Shown one piece after another: positions 35,424-45,044 of a stretch of DNA of 64,000 nucleotides. The stretch covers positions 1 through 64,000 of the forward strand of contig DATNCY010000105.1 of the NCBI GenBank assembly GCA_035553375.1. Reading direction: 5' to 3'. The position numbers and the translations under genes were made by a program. This DNA comes from JAJPHU01 sp035553375. Its GTDB lineage: Bacteria; Planctomycetota; Planctomycetia; Gemmatales; Gemmataceae. Position 1 is the stretch's first letter; the number at the start of each line of letters is the position of its first letter. The notes beneath the pieces were generated by a model. The model saw only the letters and a list, made by a program, of their open reading frames with translations. It did no database searches and was not told where the DNA came from.

Positions 35424-38303
35424 TCAGATCCCTTGCACGATATGGGGAGTGTAGGTGATCGGCGTATGGCTTGGATCGTTGAACTCCAGGGCCGCGATGA
35501 TGGCATTGAACAAGCCCGGATTCCAGGTTCCGTTGGCCGACACAATGTCAATGTAGGGATTGCCGTTGCTATCCGTACCTGTGGCATTCGTCAGTGTCAC
35601 GCCGGCCGGCAGTCCCATGAGGACCAGGGCGATGGGGCCGGTATACGTTTTGCCGCTGCCGTTGATGAACAGGTCGAACTGGATGAGGGCGGTGGGACCA
35701 ACGAACACGTTGGGGAAGATCGGCGTGCTGATGATGCCGATCTGACTCGTGATGTCGGTCGTGGTCGAACCGGCCACCTGAGTGTTGAGCGTCACACTGG
35801 GGCTGACGGGGTTGACATCGCCTGTGTAGGTGATGGTGGCGGTGTTGGCGATGTTGGAACCGCCCGTCGCGTTGGAAGCGACCTGGACGACGACCGTGAA
35901 CGTGGCGGTCGTATTCGCGGCCAATGTGCCGATGTTGAACGAGACCGTACCGTTCTGGCCGACCGCAGGCGTGGTCGGGGTCCAACCGGCCGGCGTCGTG
36001 GCGGACACAAACGTCGTGTTGGCGGGCAGCGGATCGGACAGCGTGACGTTGGTAAGCGCGTTGGGTCCGTTGTTGGTGACGGTCAACGTGTAGGTGATGT
36101 TCTGGCCGGCTGTCACCGTTGTGGGGGCGGTGCCGGAAACCAGCAGACCGTTCTGCGTGGCACCGATGTCGATCATGCCGTTGATGACACGCGGCAAACC
36201 GCGCTGATCGGTGGCTTGGGAGACGTCGGTGAAGCCCTCGGCGTTCGCGATCGTCGTGGCGGCAGCAGCATTGCCCTGCGCGACGGCGGGACTGTTCCAG
36301 GCCACCGGCAGCGTCGGCGTCAACTGTCCGGGAGCGGCGACGGGAAGGAGTCCAGAAAGTCCGAGACTGTTGGTAGCCGTGGGGGCGAGGAATTGCGGAT
36401 CGGTGCCGATGAGATTGTGGTCACTCGATACGGCGGTGCCGACCAGGTCCGAGTTGAACGACGGAGTGGTGCTATGGGTGGAGTCACTGAACACCTCATC
36501 GAGAGCGATGATCGTGTTTTCCAAGAGGTTGAGGGTATTGGGGGCGGCGTAGACGCCGGCCCCTTCTCCCGCCGAGGTGCCGCGGTCGGTGAATGCCTGG
36601 ATGAAGTTCGAGGCGATGGTATCGTTGATGAGCGTGAGGGTGCCGCTGGTGGCGAACAGGCCGCCCCCCTGCCCCGCGCCGCCACCATTGGGGGTATTCG
36701 GGGGAAGGCCGTTCGTGCCGGCGGCGGCGGCGTTATCGGCGAACGTCGAATTGAGGACGCTCAGGGTGCTGGAAGCGGTGTAAATACCGCCGCCCTGCGC
36801 CGTGCCCCCGATGAGACCGATGACACCGGTTCCGGCGTTCTGTGCGCTGGCGACATTATCGAAGAAGGTCGAATTGAGTACGGTCGCGCTGTTGCTGCCG
36901 TTGATGCCGGAGATAAAGAGTCCGCCGCCTTCGGCATCTCCGCCATTGCCTTCAAATCCGGCTTGTCCCCCCTTGACGGTGTTGGACTCCACGATGGCAT
37001 TTGTGAGAGTAAGAGGAGCGCCGAGGATGGTGATGCCGCCGCCGGTGCCGGTGCCCCCTGTCGCTCCCGCTCCGCCGCTGCCCCCCGTGGCCGTGTTGAG
37101 GCTGATCGTGGCCGCGCTGGTGGCATCTCCGAGGGCAACGGTGCTGGTTCCACTGGCGAAGATTCCGCCTCCCTGAGCGACGCCGCCCGCGCTGCCGGCA
37201 TTACCCGCTCCAGCTAAGGCCGAGTTATGGTCGATCGTCGCGCCGCCGTTGACCGTGACTTGGGCGTTGATGGCGGCCAAACCACCACCATCGGCCTCTC
37301 CTCCGCCCGGCCCGCCGTGAGCCGTGTTTGTCGTGATCGCCGCATTGCCGGTTACCGTTACGCTACCCCCGTTGATGAACAGACCGCCTCCTTGAGCGAG
37401 GCCACTGTTGAGGCCCGGACCACTGCCACCGCCGAAGACATCGTTGTTGATGATCGTCGCGCCGCCCGTCAGCGTCACGTTGCTGTTCTCGGCATAGATG
37501 CTGCCCCCCGCCGCAGTTCCGCCTGCGCTGCCCACGCTGGCGTTGCCGGCCCGAACCGTGGCAGCGCTCAGCAAACCGCCCGAGAGCGTCAGCGTTGCGC
37601 CCGTGACGTAAATGCCGCCGCCTTGGGCGTTGCCGCCGCGTCCGACTCCGGTGCCGCTCGCGGCGCTCACCGTACCGTTCTGGAAGTTGACATTGGTGAG
37701 CGTGAGTGAACCGCCGTTCGAGTAGATGCCGCCGCCCTGGGCGTTGTTGCCAGCGCCTGCGGTGGTCTGGCCGGTCGCGATGGCAATGTCGTTGCTGAAA
37801 GTGACATTGTTCATCGTGACGGTGCCGCCGTCATTGAAGAGGCCGCCGCCCTGAGCGTGCGAACCCACGGCCAAACCATCGGTGATCGTGAGGTTGTCGA
37901 GCGTTACTCCCGCACCCGACCCCACATCGAACAGGCGGCCCATGAACGCGCCATCGAGGGTCGAGCCGTTGCCATGAATGGTGAGGTTCGTCGCCGTGAT
38001 TACCGGCAGCGCGTTCGGCCCGTTGGTCGAATCGACGCTGCCGCTGCTCGTGTACGTGCTGTTCGCCAAGACAATGGTATCGTCGAGGTTGTTTAGACTA
38101 TCGGAGTTCGCCTGGTTGATGGCGGCGATAAGTCCCACCATATCGCCGGCACCGACGTTGATTGGATTCGGGTTTGCCGTGAGCAGCATGCGCTCTTCGA
38201 GAGACTCAAGCGTAGGCACAATCCGCCGCTGTTGGCGGGAGTGCCTTACCTGGGAGGAACGGGAATTGCGAGCTACCAATCGACGGAGAGAAGCGAGCCA
38301 CAT
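35424..38303 (-). CDS. Giant secreted beta-helix/DUF11 surface protein
   Basis: About 959 residues from ATG 38303; an in-frame ATG at 38360 adds 19. The N-terminus is basic and then carries LESLEERMLLTANP, the signal-like motif typical of planctomycete exported giants. Residues about 60-640 are Gly/Asn/Thr-rich repeats (GGGLF, GGGIY, AQGGGIY) of a right-handed parallel beta-helix with polymorphic outer-membrane-type character. Residues about 715-830 form a DUF11 domain (TYTLTVTNNGPNALTNVTLSDPLP). A short C-terminal domain follows and ends abruptly. Likely cell-surface adhesin or matrix protein. Monocistronic. Confidence 0.82.
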   Translation of the reverse strand: MWLASLRRLVARNSRSSQVRHSRQQRRIVPTLESLEERMLLTANPNPINVGAGDMVGLIAAINQANSDSLNNLDDTIVLANSTYTSSGSVDSTNGPNALPVITATNLTIHGNGSTLDGAFMGRLFDVGSGAGVTLDNLTITDGLAVGSHAQGGGLFNDGGTVTMNNVTFSNDIAIATGQTTAGAGNNAQGGGIYSNGGSLTLTNVNFQNGTVSAASGTGVGRGGNAQGGGIYVTGATLTLSGGLLSAATVRAGNASVGSAGGTAAGGSIYAENSNVTLTGGATIINNDVFGGGSGPGLNSGLAQGGGLFINGGSVTVTGNAAITTNTAHGGPGGGEADGGGLAAINAQVTVNGGATIDHNSALAGAGNAGSAGGVAQGGGIFASGTSTVALGDATSAATISLNTATGGSGGAGATGGTGTGGGITILGAPLTLTNAIVESNTVKGGQAGFEGNGGDAEGGGLFISGINGSNSATVLNSTFFDNVASAQNAGTGVIGLIGGTAQGGGIYTASSTLSVLNSTFADNAAAAGTNGLPPNTPNGGGAGQGGGLFATSGTLTLINDTIASNFIQAFTDRGTSAGEGAGVYAAPNTLNLLENTIIALDEVFSDSTHSTTPSFNSDLVGTAVSSDHNLIGTDPQFLAPTATNSLGLSGLLPVAAPGQLTPTLPVAWNSPAVAQGNAAAATTIANAEGFTDVSQATDQRGLPRVINGMIDIGATQNGLLVSGTAPTTVTAGQNITYTLTVTNNGPNALTNVTLSDPLPANTTFVSATTPAGWTPTTPAVGQNGTVSFNIGTLAANTTATFTVVVQVASNATGGSNIANTATITYTGDVNPVSPSVTLNTQVAGSTTTDITSQIGIISTPIFPNVFVGPTALIQFDLFINGSGKTYTGPIALVLMGLPAGVTLTNATGTDSNGNPYIDIVSANGTWNPGLFNAIIAALEFNDPSHTPITYTPHIVQGI

Positions 38304-38742
38304 AAGTAGAGTCCTGTGAGAGTCTTCGTTGACCCAAGAAACACAAATGCCCGGCGGCAACGTCGCCGAACAGGGAGACGCCGTTCAATGTCGGTACGAA
38401 CGATTGCCGGCTGGGCCGGCAAAGGCGCAACGAGATATGGCTTCAGGGCTTTACAGCCTGTGAAGTCTGTTTTCGTCTGGCATTCCTTGCGGTAATTGCG
38501 ATTAAATCGTCCGTTTACGCGGATTCATACGGGCGATGAACCGGAACACTCCCCTGGGGAGGAGGTAAACGAGGCGATCTACAGGACAGATGGGGGTCGC
38601 CATTTGACCGTGGGTAAGATACGCCAACTTGTGAAGTAGGAGTATATGGCCTGTTTTTGCTGCTGTCAAGCAGTTCTTGGTACATTTCCAGGGAATATGC
38701 TAGCATAAGAGAATCGCCTGGAATACGGAGGACCGTTCGATC
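38304..38742. other. Divergent intergenic region, no gene seen
   Basis: 439 bases between the leftward surface-protein gene and the rightward CNNM gene; both promoters must lie here. A small hairpin (CAGGGCTTTACAGCCTG) is at about 38445-38461, and an interrupted GCCGGCTGGGCCGGC palindrome is near 38408. Possible leader structure for the surface protein, but I could not match it to a known riboswitch. The 38600-38700 stretch is relatively AT-rich. Confidence 0.4.
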
Positions 38743-39879
38743 GTGTTGGATATTTTCGGGACAGACAGCCATTGGCTTTCGCTGGTCGCCGGACTGCTCA
38801 TCATCCCGGCCCTGGTGGTCTTGAATGGTCTGTTTGTCGCTGCCGAATTCTCCCTCGTCTCAGTTCGCAAGACGCGCATCGAGGAATTGATTACGCGAGG
38901 TGTGAAGGGCGCGCGTTCGGTCGAGTCGGCGATGCACCGGCTGGATCGCTCGATCGCGGCGACACAGCTGGGCATTACGCTGGCGAGTATCGGCCTGGGG
39001 AGCGTCGGCGAGCCAATCCTGGCCGACATTCTTGAGCCGTTGGTGGAATTCTTGCCTCCCAACTGGCACGCGGCAGCCAAGCATTCCCTCGCCACGCCGC
39101 TCGCTTTCCTTCTCATCACCTATCTGCATGTCGTCTTCGGCGAACTAATCCCCAAAACGCTGGCTCTGGAGACGGCGGATCGTACCGCGCTGTGGCTGTC
39201 CGGCCCGCTCAACGTGTTCGCGCGCGTGAGCCGCCCGCTCATCATGATGATGAACGGCACGGCCAGCTTCATCCTGCGCCGACTCGGCTACAAGACCGCC
39301 TCCGGCGAAGAGATGGTCCATTCCGTTGAGGAATTGCTGCTGTTAATCGAAGACACCGAGGAGGCGGGCATTCTCGATCCCGACCAGGCCGAGTTCGTGC
39401 AGAACGTCTTTCGCCTCTCGAACAAGCGCGTCGTTGACTGCATGGTGCCGCGTGACAAAATGGCCGCGCTGGAACTGAACACGCCGCCGGACAAGGTATT
39501 GGAGGCGGTACGCCTGGGAGCGCACACGCGCATGCCGGTCTACGAAGGGATGATCGACAACATCGTCGGGATCGTCAACACGAAAGACCTGTTTTTCCTG
39601 TTCAGTCTCAAGGGTGTAGTGATCCTGCAAGACGCCCTGTATCCGCCGTTGTTTCTCAAGGCGGCGGAGAGCATGGCCAACGCGCTGCGGTTGTTTCGTC
39701 GCGCCCGACGGCCGATGGCCCTGGTGCGCGATGAGCGGGATAAAGTCCTTGGGCTGATTACGTTGGAAGATGTACTCGAAGAGATTGTCGGCGATATCGA
39801 GGACGAACACGATCGCCCAACGCCGAAATTGCCGCCGCGCGTCCGCCGTCCCAGCACTCCGGCCGATCCCCGGCGCTAG
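38743..39879 (+). CDS. CNNM/CorC-type transporter (DUF21 plus CBS pair)
   Basis: 378 residues from GTG 38743, preceded by GGAGGA (38727-38732). The N-terminal DUF21/CNNM membrane domain (about 1-180; LLIIPALVVLNGLFVAAEFSLVSVRKTRIEEL is diagnostic) has four hydrophobic helices and is followed by a CBS-domain pair (about 205-340, VVDCMVPRDKMAALELNTPPDKVLEAV). The protein ends soon after LEDVLEEIVGDIEDEHD, so the C-terminal CorC/HlyC domain of longer homologues is absent. Likely magnesium or cobalt export or sensing. Converges on the LptF/G gene with a family B palindrome between. Confidence 0.9.
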   Translation: MLDIFGTDSHWLSLVAGLLIIPALVVLNGLFVAAEFSLVSVRKTRIEELITRGVKGARSVESAMHRLDRSIAATQLGITLASIGLGSVGEPILADILEPLVEFLPPNWHAAAKHSLATPLAFLLITYLHVVFGELIPKTLALETADRTALWLSGPLNVFARVSRPLIMMMNGTASFILRRLGYKTASGEEMVHSVEELLLLIEDTEEAGILDPDQAEFVQNVFRLSNKRVVDCMVPRDKMAALELNTPPDKVLEAVRLGAHTRMPVYEGMIDNIVGIVNTKDLFFLFSLKGVVILQDALYPPLFLKAAESMANALRLFRRARRPMALVRDERDKVLGLITLEDVLEEIVGDIEDEHDRPTPKLPPRVRRPSTPADPRR

Positions 39880-39905
39880 TGTGGTGTACTCGCTCCGCTT
39901 TTGCT

Positions 39906-39964
39906 TGCCAGCCCGCAGCGCCAGCAAGGGAAGGATTTTCCCTTGCTGGCGCTGCGGGCTGGCA
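39906..39964. repeat. REP-like palindrome, family B, copy 3
   Basis: Perfect 27-bp arms (39906-39932 and 39938-39964) with loop GGATT, placed between the convergent CNNM and LptF/G genes. Best-conserved copy of the family in the window; likely bidirectional terminator. Confidence 0.85.
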
Positions 39965-39984
39965 GAGTTTTGCCCGGGAGCTAT

Positions 39985-41178
39985 TTAGTTTCGCAGCAAG
40001 CGCCAGAACAGAAACAGACCGGTCAATCCCACGACGGCGTCCGCGCCCCACACGAGCGGAACCATGTTAAATCGCCCTTCCTTGGCCATGCCGGTGCCGC
40101 ACAGCATCAAGGGATAGTAGACGAAGACGATGGGCAAAAAGCAGGTAATGAAGGCGCTGAGGTAGTCGCTGCGGCTGAACCAGATGCCGACCGGACAGCC
40201 AACCAGAATGAAGAACAGACAACCCATGCTGAGGGCGGGGCGCATCTGCAATTCGACATCCAGCGCGACTATCTGCTGGCGAATCTGACCAATCTGATTG
40301 TTGAGCGCCTCTATGTGCTTTGGCAAATCGGCGGGTGCGCCGGCCAGAAGCAAGGCGGACGTACCGACAGAGATTCGGGCTTGGATTTCATTGATCTGTT
40401 CTTGAAATTCCACGCGCTGCTCGTAGATCTCTTGCCAGGTCAAATCGCGCGGGCGGCGCTGAGCCTGCTTGCCGAAATCTTGGGGGAGGTCCACCGTGAA
40501 ATCCTTCTCCACGAAGTAAGCGTGCGATTCATTCTCGCTGCTCACGACGCAGTGCTTCATCTTGATCTTCACCTGCCCCTTGGAGGGCAACACCTGTAAC
40601 TCCGCCTCGCGGGCGTGAGCCACATAATCGATTTGCCCGTGTGCGTCCTTGCGTTTGAAGACCGGCGAGAGTAGCTTTTTGCCTTTCACTCCTTGCACGA
40701 ACATCTGATAGGGAAACGACGAGTGTTTGATTTCGCCGTGTTTTCTCAACAGCGAATATAACAACTCCTCGGCATCGTTGAAGACCATGGCGCGGAGCAA
40801 ATGATGCGTGTAGGGGATGATGCGATAGTACAGCCCCATGGTGGCGCCGCTCATCACCAAACCAAGGATGATGCCCGGACGGACAATCTTGACGGCGTTG
40901 ATGCCGGCCGCCTTGATGGCGAGTAGTTCGTTGTCAGCGGCGAGTCGGCCATAGACGACACAGGTGGCGAACAGGGTGGTGGCCGGGATCGTGTAGGGCA
41001 ACGTACTCGGCACCAGCAAGGGGATGGCCGCGAGAATCTGCGTCGGTCCCAGACCTTGCTGTGAGGCTTCGGCGATGATGCCGGCCATGAGCAGGATGCC
41101 CGTGATCCCTACCAAGGACATCACGAAGACCTTGGTGAGTTCCCACAGAATCATCCGTTGCAGGATGGAGCCAAACAC
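39985..41178 (-). CDS. LptF/LptG family permease (YjgP/YjgQ)
   Basis: 397 residues. Three N-terminal helices (LTKVFVMSLVGITGILLMAG onward) include the family hallmark around LLVPSTLPYTIPATTLFATCVVYGRLAADNELLAIKAAGI. A periplasmic beta-jellyroll-like domain (about 130-290) and three C-terminal helices follow. It is a subunit of the ABC machine that extracts lipopolysaccharide from the inner membrane. The partner permease and LptB are not in this window. It lies 123 bases downstream of the AsmA-like gene in the same direction, suggesting an outer-membrane lipid-transport neighbourhood. Confidence 0.9.
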   Translation of the reverse strand: MFGSILQRMILWELTKVFVMSLVGITGILLMAGIIAEASQQGLGPTQILAAIPLLVPSTLPYTIPATTLFATCVVYGRLAADNELLAIKAAGINAVKIVRPGIILGLVMSGATMGLYYRIIPYTHHLLRAMVFNDAEELLYSLLRKHGEIKHSSFPYQMFVQGVKGKKLLSPVFKRKDAHGQIDYVAHAREAELQVLPSKGQVKIKMKHCVVSSENESHAYFVEKDFTVDLPQDFGKQAQRRPRDLTWQEIYEQRVEFQEQINEIQARISVGTSALLLAGAPADLPKHIEALNNQIGQIRQQIVALDVELQMRPALSMGCLFFILVGCPVGIWFSRSDYLSAFITCFLPIVFVYYPLMLCGTGMAKEGRFNMVPLVWGADAVVGLTGLFLFWRLLRN

Positions 41179-41301
41179 ATCTACCTCCGTTCCCGGTCAG
41201 GTCAAAATCCCAACCGTGCGTCTTCCTCAGATCGGTTTGGCAAGGTGCGGAACTTTAAGACCTGTGCCGAGTTTGCCAGTGGAGACGGTTTTGCGGCCCC
41301 G

Positions 41302-44300
41302 TCACGGCGATCCGCCGAACGCCTTCTTGACGGGATCAATGACGCCGGGCATCAACTCCTTATGAAAGCGCGGCGCGCTGATTTTGCCGCGCACCTTGAT
41401 TTTGAAAAGCTGGTCGCTGAGCGCTTGCGAGAGATCGCTGATGCCGACCGGCAGCAACTGCGGCATACGTCCCCAATCGGCGCTGAAGTCGAGATTGAGG
41501 TTGCTGCCATCCAGACTCGCGGTGCCCTGGCCGCGCAAACTGATGGCGCTGCCGAACAGATCCAGTCCGTGGATACGCATTTGCGGTCCCTCAATGGCGA
41601 AGATCATGCGCGCCTGTTCAAAAGCGGTACGATCCGGCAGACGCAAGCCGAACGCTTTGAGCAAGTCGAGCAACAGCGGCAGGCGATACAGTTTGCCGTT
41701 GGCGACCTCAATGCGGCCATCGCCTTTCAGACCGCTCAGATCGGTGCCATCGCCTTTTAGGTACAGGGACGCTCGCGCCGGTCCCTGGAGTTGGGCGTCG
41801 GCACTGAGATGATTGTGCTTGCCGAACTGTTCGAGTTGGACGTGCAGGGCGTCGAGCTTGACCTCATAGCGCAAGGTTGAGCCAAACGTGAACCGCGCCT
41901 CGCCGCCGATAAAGCCGCCGAAAAGGTTGGCCTTCAAGTCGTACAGCGACAGAATATCCGGCGTTTCGGGGGCGATCTCGATACGTCCTTGCAAGTTCGT
42001 GAACGGTTGGCCGAGGATGCTGGCTCGTTCGAGTACAGCGTGCCCGCTGACGCCCTCGAATTGCCGGCCGTTGTGATGACCGCGGCACCAAATGACGCCA
42101 TCGACATCGTTGATTTCCACGCCGGCCTGGAAAACCTGCTTGCGCAAGGCGACCCCGCCGTCCCACCATATTTTCATCGGCTCGCCCGGCACGGCGGAGG
42201 CGTCCAGAACCAGTTTTGTCTCGACATTGATCGGTTTGCGGATCTGCAAAGGCTCCAATCCGTGACGCATCGATGGATGCAGCGCGAGCAGAAATTCCTC
42301 ATCCGGAACGAGGTCGGTGCCGCGAATTCCCGTGAACCAGGCCTGAAAGCCGCCGGCTCGTTTGAGGACGATCGTGGCTTCCTTCAATCCTAATTCGCTC
42401 CGGCCATGTTTGGCGCTGACATCCTTGACGTAGACGCGCCCCTGGGCATAGCGCACGCCGGCGCTGACGTCGGTCATGGCGTAGCGGAAAAATTCGGGCT
42501 TCATGCTACAGCCACGAATATCGACGGCGACATCGATATCCTGCGGTTTATCCGGGCGATCCTCGACAACGGCCTCGAAGCTGAGGCGGCCTTGCAGGGC
42601 CAACATCGACCAGGCATTGCGCAGGGCGGCGCGGCCCGGCACCCCAGGCGGCGACAACGCCTGTTCAAACTCGCGATCGAGTAAGACGCCCTTGCCGCGA
42701 ATGGCGACCTTCACGCATTCGCGCTGTTGGGGCCGACTTTCTACCAGCTCGCAGCGCAAGCAAGGAGGATTCGTTCCCTTGCTTGCGCCGCGGGCTGATA
42801 GCGGATTCGTGACGTTCACGCGGTACGAGCAACCATTCACCAAGATTTCGCCGCCTTTGTGGCTGCCGTGAAAATCCTGGCATTCCCAGTGATCGGGCTG
42901 AATGTCCAGAATGCCCGTCACATTCTCCAGCGGATAGGGGAAAAGATCGTACTTCAGCGAGGCATCGTGCAAGGCGATGACATAGCGATTGGCGAAGTTG
43001 TGGTGACCGCGAGCGCGGCGGATGAAGACCTTGATATTGGCGAGGCCGGCCGGCTGAATCAGACCCAGCGTTTGCTCGGGCAGTCCCAACTCGCGGCTTC
43101 GGGGCGGCAGAAACGTGCGCGCCAACGCGCGGCTTTTTTCCGGCAGGGCGAGCATGAGCTTATGATCGATCGGAACATCCTCGGCGACGATGACCAAATC
43201 CACCTCGCTCACCTTTTCGCCACGGAGAGAGCCTTTCACCGTCACCAGACGATCCGAGCCGCGTCCCGCCAAATCCACTTTGATAAAGTCGTCGCCGTCG
43301 CTCTTCAAATGCACCTCGATCGCACCCGTAACCGCTTCGATCGGATAGGGGAAGTGTTCAAACGTGGTCGTCATGCCTTCCGGCTCGACCTTCCAGTCCT
43401 TATGCCAATGGTCCGCGCCCGCGCGTTGGAAGTCATACGTCAGGCTGACGGGTCCGGCCGGCGAATACAATTGTCTGATGGATTTGCAAGCGTCGGGAAG
43501 GTCGGGGAGTTGGTCGAAAAATTTCGGGCTGATGGTCAGGTGTTCGATGCGCGCATGAAGTTGTCGCACCATGTCCTCGATGCAGCCCGGTCGATGTCCC
43601 GGCCAAACGAGATCCCAAATCTCGACATCGATTGTCGCGGCACCGGAACGGCCCGTCAGTTTCGCTTTCGGTATCCGGCCGTTGACGCATTGCAGCGACG
43701 CCTCGATTTGTTCGAGCGGTTCGGCCAAGCATTGGTGACACCATTCGCCTTTGCTGAGTTGACCGCGAAGCGTGTAGTTCCACGGCTGGATGGCGCCGGG
43801 ATTGTGAACGAAGGTGGCCTGGATCTTGCCGGTGCCGCGCAGCTGGCGCAGATGTTTCGCGGCGTCGGGGCAGAAGCCGGCGATGCGCTGCACGAGAGCC
43901 GGTTGCACCGGCACCTCCGGCAAATCGATGACGGCGCTGGCAGCCTCCGTGGACCGATGAAATCGCGCATGGATATGCACTGCGCCGACCACATCCGCCT
44001 GGCCGGTCCCCTCGATCACGAGCGTGGACAGCGGATCGTTCATCATGGTCAGATTGACATCCTTGATTTCGACCAGAGGACTCTCGGCGGAGAGAGAGCG
44101 ATCCTCAATCAGGATGGTGCCCTGCCGGATAACGAGCGTTGGCACGCGCACCTTGAGATCGGGCGGCGACAGCAGGCCGCTCAGGTTGAGCCGGCCATCG
44201 CGCTCACGCACAATGCGTAAGCGCGGCCGATCCAGTTCGATCTTGCGAATGGCCAGCGCGCCATCGAGTAAATGTTCCTTGTCGTGATAAATGACGGCGG

Positions 44301-44562
44301 AGGGGACATAAAGAAAGTCGCCGCGATCGAGGTCTTCGCGGCGAGCCATGCGCAGATCGTGGACGAGAATACCGCCCAGCAAGCGCAGACGGGCGGACTC
44401 GACGCTGACGGTGGCACCGGTGAATTGCAAATTGAGTTTGGCGAGAACTTGACGGCGCACGGCGCTGGGATTGGTCCACGCCTGATACAGCAAGGCGATC
44501 AGGATCGTGACGCCCAGGACGGAGAAGACCAGACTTCGGACGAGCCACTTCCGCCAGGCCAT
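41302..44562 (-). CDS. AsmA/TamB-like inner-membrane-anchored protein
   Basis: 1086 residues from ATG 44562, preceded by AGGAAA; the open frame extends upstream only through repeats. One N-terminal transmembrane helix (LVFSVLGVTILIALLY), then an AsmA-like start (AIRKIELDRPRLRIV). Very long beta-groove region follows, and an AsmA C-terminal-type end (LKGDGRIEVANGKLYRLPLL, then GSAISLRGQGTASLDG). Such proteins bridge the periplasm and are linked to lipid transport to the outer membrane. Residues about 589-607 (SARGASKGTNPPCLRCELV) are encoded by a family B palindrome inserted in frame. The gene upstream of LptF/G supports the lipid role. Confidence 0.85.
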   Translation of the reverse strand: MAWRKWLVRSLVFSVLGVTILIALLYQAWTNPSAVRRQVLAKLNLQFTGATVSVESARLRLLGGILVHDLRMARREDLDRGDFLYVPSAVIYHDKEHLLDGALAIRKIELDRPRLRIVRERDGRLNLSGLLSPPDLKVRVPTLVIRQGTILIEDRSLSAESPLVEIKDVNLTMMNDPLSTLVIEGTGQADVVGAVHIHARFHRSTEAASAVIDLPEVPVQPALVQRIAGFCPDAAKHLRQLRGTGKIQATFVHNPGAIQPWNYTLRGQLSKGEWCHQCLAEPLEQIEASLQCVNGRIPKAKLTGRSGAATIDVEIWDLVWPGHRPGCIEDMVRQLHARIEHLTISPKFFDQLPDLPDACKSIRQLYSPAGPVSLTYDFQRAGADHWHKDWKVEPEGMTTTFEHFPYPIEAVTGAIEVHLKSDGDDFIKVDLAGRGSDRLVTVKGSLRGEKVSEVDLVIVAEDVPIDHKLMLALPEKSRALARTFLPPRSRELGLPEQTLGLIQPAGLANIKVFIRRARGHHNFANRYVIALHDASLKYDLFPYPLENVTGILDIQPDHWECQDFHGSHKGGEILVNGCSYRVNVTNPLSARGASKGTNPPCLRCELVESRPQQRECVKVAIRGKGVLLDREFEQALSPPGVPGRAALRNAWSMLALQGRLSFEAVVEDRPDKPQDIDVAVDIRGCSMKPEFFRYAMTDVSAGVRYAQGRVYVKDVSAKHGRSELGLKEATIVLKRAGGFQAWFTGIRGTDLVPDEEFLLALHPSMRHGLEPLQIRKPINVETKLVLDASAVPGEPMKIWWDGGVALRKQVFQAGVEINDVDGVIWCRGHHNGRQFEGVSGHAVLERASILGQPFTNLQGRIEIAPETPDILSLYDLKANLFGGFIGGEARFTFGSTLRYEVKLDALHVQLEQFGKHNHLSADAQLQGPARASLYLKGDGTDLSGLKGDGRIEVANGKLYRLPLLLDLLKAFGLRLPDRTAFEQARMIFAIEGPQMRIHGLDLFGSAISLRGQGTASLDGSNLNLDFSADWGRMPQLLPVGISDLSQALSDQLFKIKVRGKISAPRFHKELMPGVIDPVKKAFGGSP
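42744..42797. repeat. Family B palindrome inside the AsmA-like gene
   Basis: Degenerate copy of family B (compare 39906-39964): CCAGCTCGCAGCGCAAGCAA at the left pairs with the GC-rich right arm ending CGGGCTG, with several mismatches. It keeps the reading frame and has no stop, so it adds about 18 residues to the protein. The divergence suggests it has been resident for some time. Confidence 0.75.
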
Positions 44563-44596
44563 GAGTTTCCTGTTTGTGAGACCGTAACCGAATGCG

Positions 44597-44865
44597 GTAG
44601 GTCCGGCGAGCCGAGCCGGACTGCCAGTGCCGCTCGGCTCGCGGCACCTACCTGTAGGTCCGGCGAGCCGAGCCGGACAAGAACAAGTGCCGCTCGGCTC
44701 GCGGCACCTACCCAAACCGTGCCGCTCGGCTCGCGGCACCTACCCGTCGTAGGTCCGGCGAGCCGAGCCGGACTGCCAGTGCCGCTCGGCTCGCGGCACC
44801 TACCTGTAGGTCCGGCGAGCCGAGCCGGACAAGAACAAGTGCCGCTCGGCTCGCGGCACCTACCC
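44597..44865. repeat. Family D palindrome array with perfect 117-bp duplication
   Basis: Four complete palindromic units (GTAGGTCCGGCGAGCCGAGC facing CGCTCGGCTCGCGGCACCTA) and one half unit. Units 1-2 (44597-44713) are repeated exactly at 44749-44865. The 35-base gap (44714-44748) contains the half unit. The array begins 34 bases upstream of the AsmA-like start codon and lies between divergent genes, so it is in the 5' region of that transcript. Confidence 0.88.
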
Positions 44866-45044
44866 GATTCGAGGCGGGCGGATAGTACGCCATGACCTGT
44901 CCGGCGTCAACGCGGAATGGCGTGAGCGCCCAACCGTTCACATGGTCCCCAGTTTGCCGGGGACTAGGTAATTCATGCGTATTCCGGTAGAATGCGCGAA
45001 TACGTGAAGCTGATAAAGGTTTGCAAATCCGGAGGTTTTCGGTC
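44866..45044. other. Intergenic region upstream of the LarA-like gene
   Basis: Together with the array it separates the divergent AsmA-like and LarA-like genes. It contains a short inverted repeat around 44945-44963 (CCCCAGTTTGCCGGGG). Promoters for both sides are expected here, but no clear boxes can be assigned. Confidence 0.35.

Noticed and set aside
35433..37217. 594-residue Arg/Gly-rich plus-strand frame
   Set aside because: Antisense shadow of the repetitive surface-protein gene; composition follows the repeats of the other strand.
38304..38500. Possible riboswitch leader of the surface-protein gene
   Set aside because: Several GC hairpins are present, but I could not match conserved bases of the c-di-GMP, cobalamin or other known classes.
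44563..44739. N-terminal extension of the AsmA-like frame
   Set aside because: It translates the palindromic array (repeated CREPSG/ARLAGPT) and precedes a proper start with transmembrane anchor.
44597..44865. CRISPR-like array
   Set aside because: Units are palindromic, abut nearly without spacers and are duplicated in pairs; there are no unique spacers and no cas genes.
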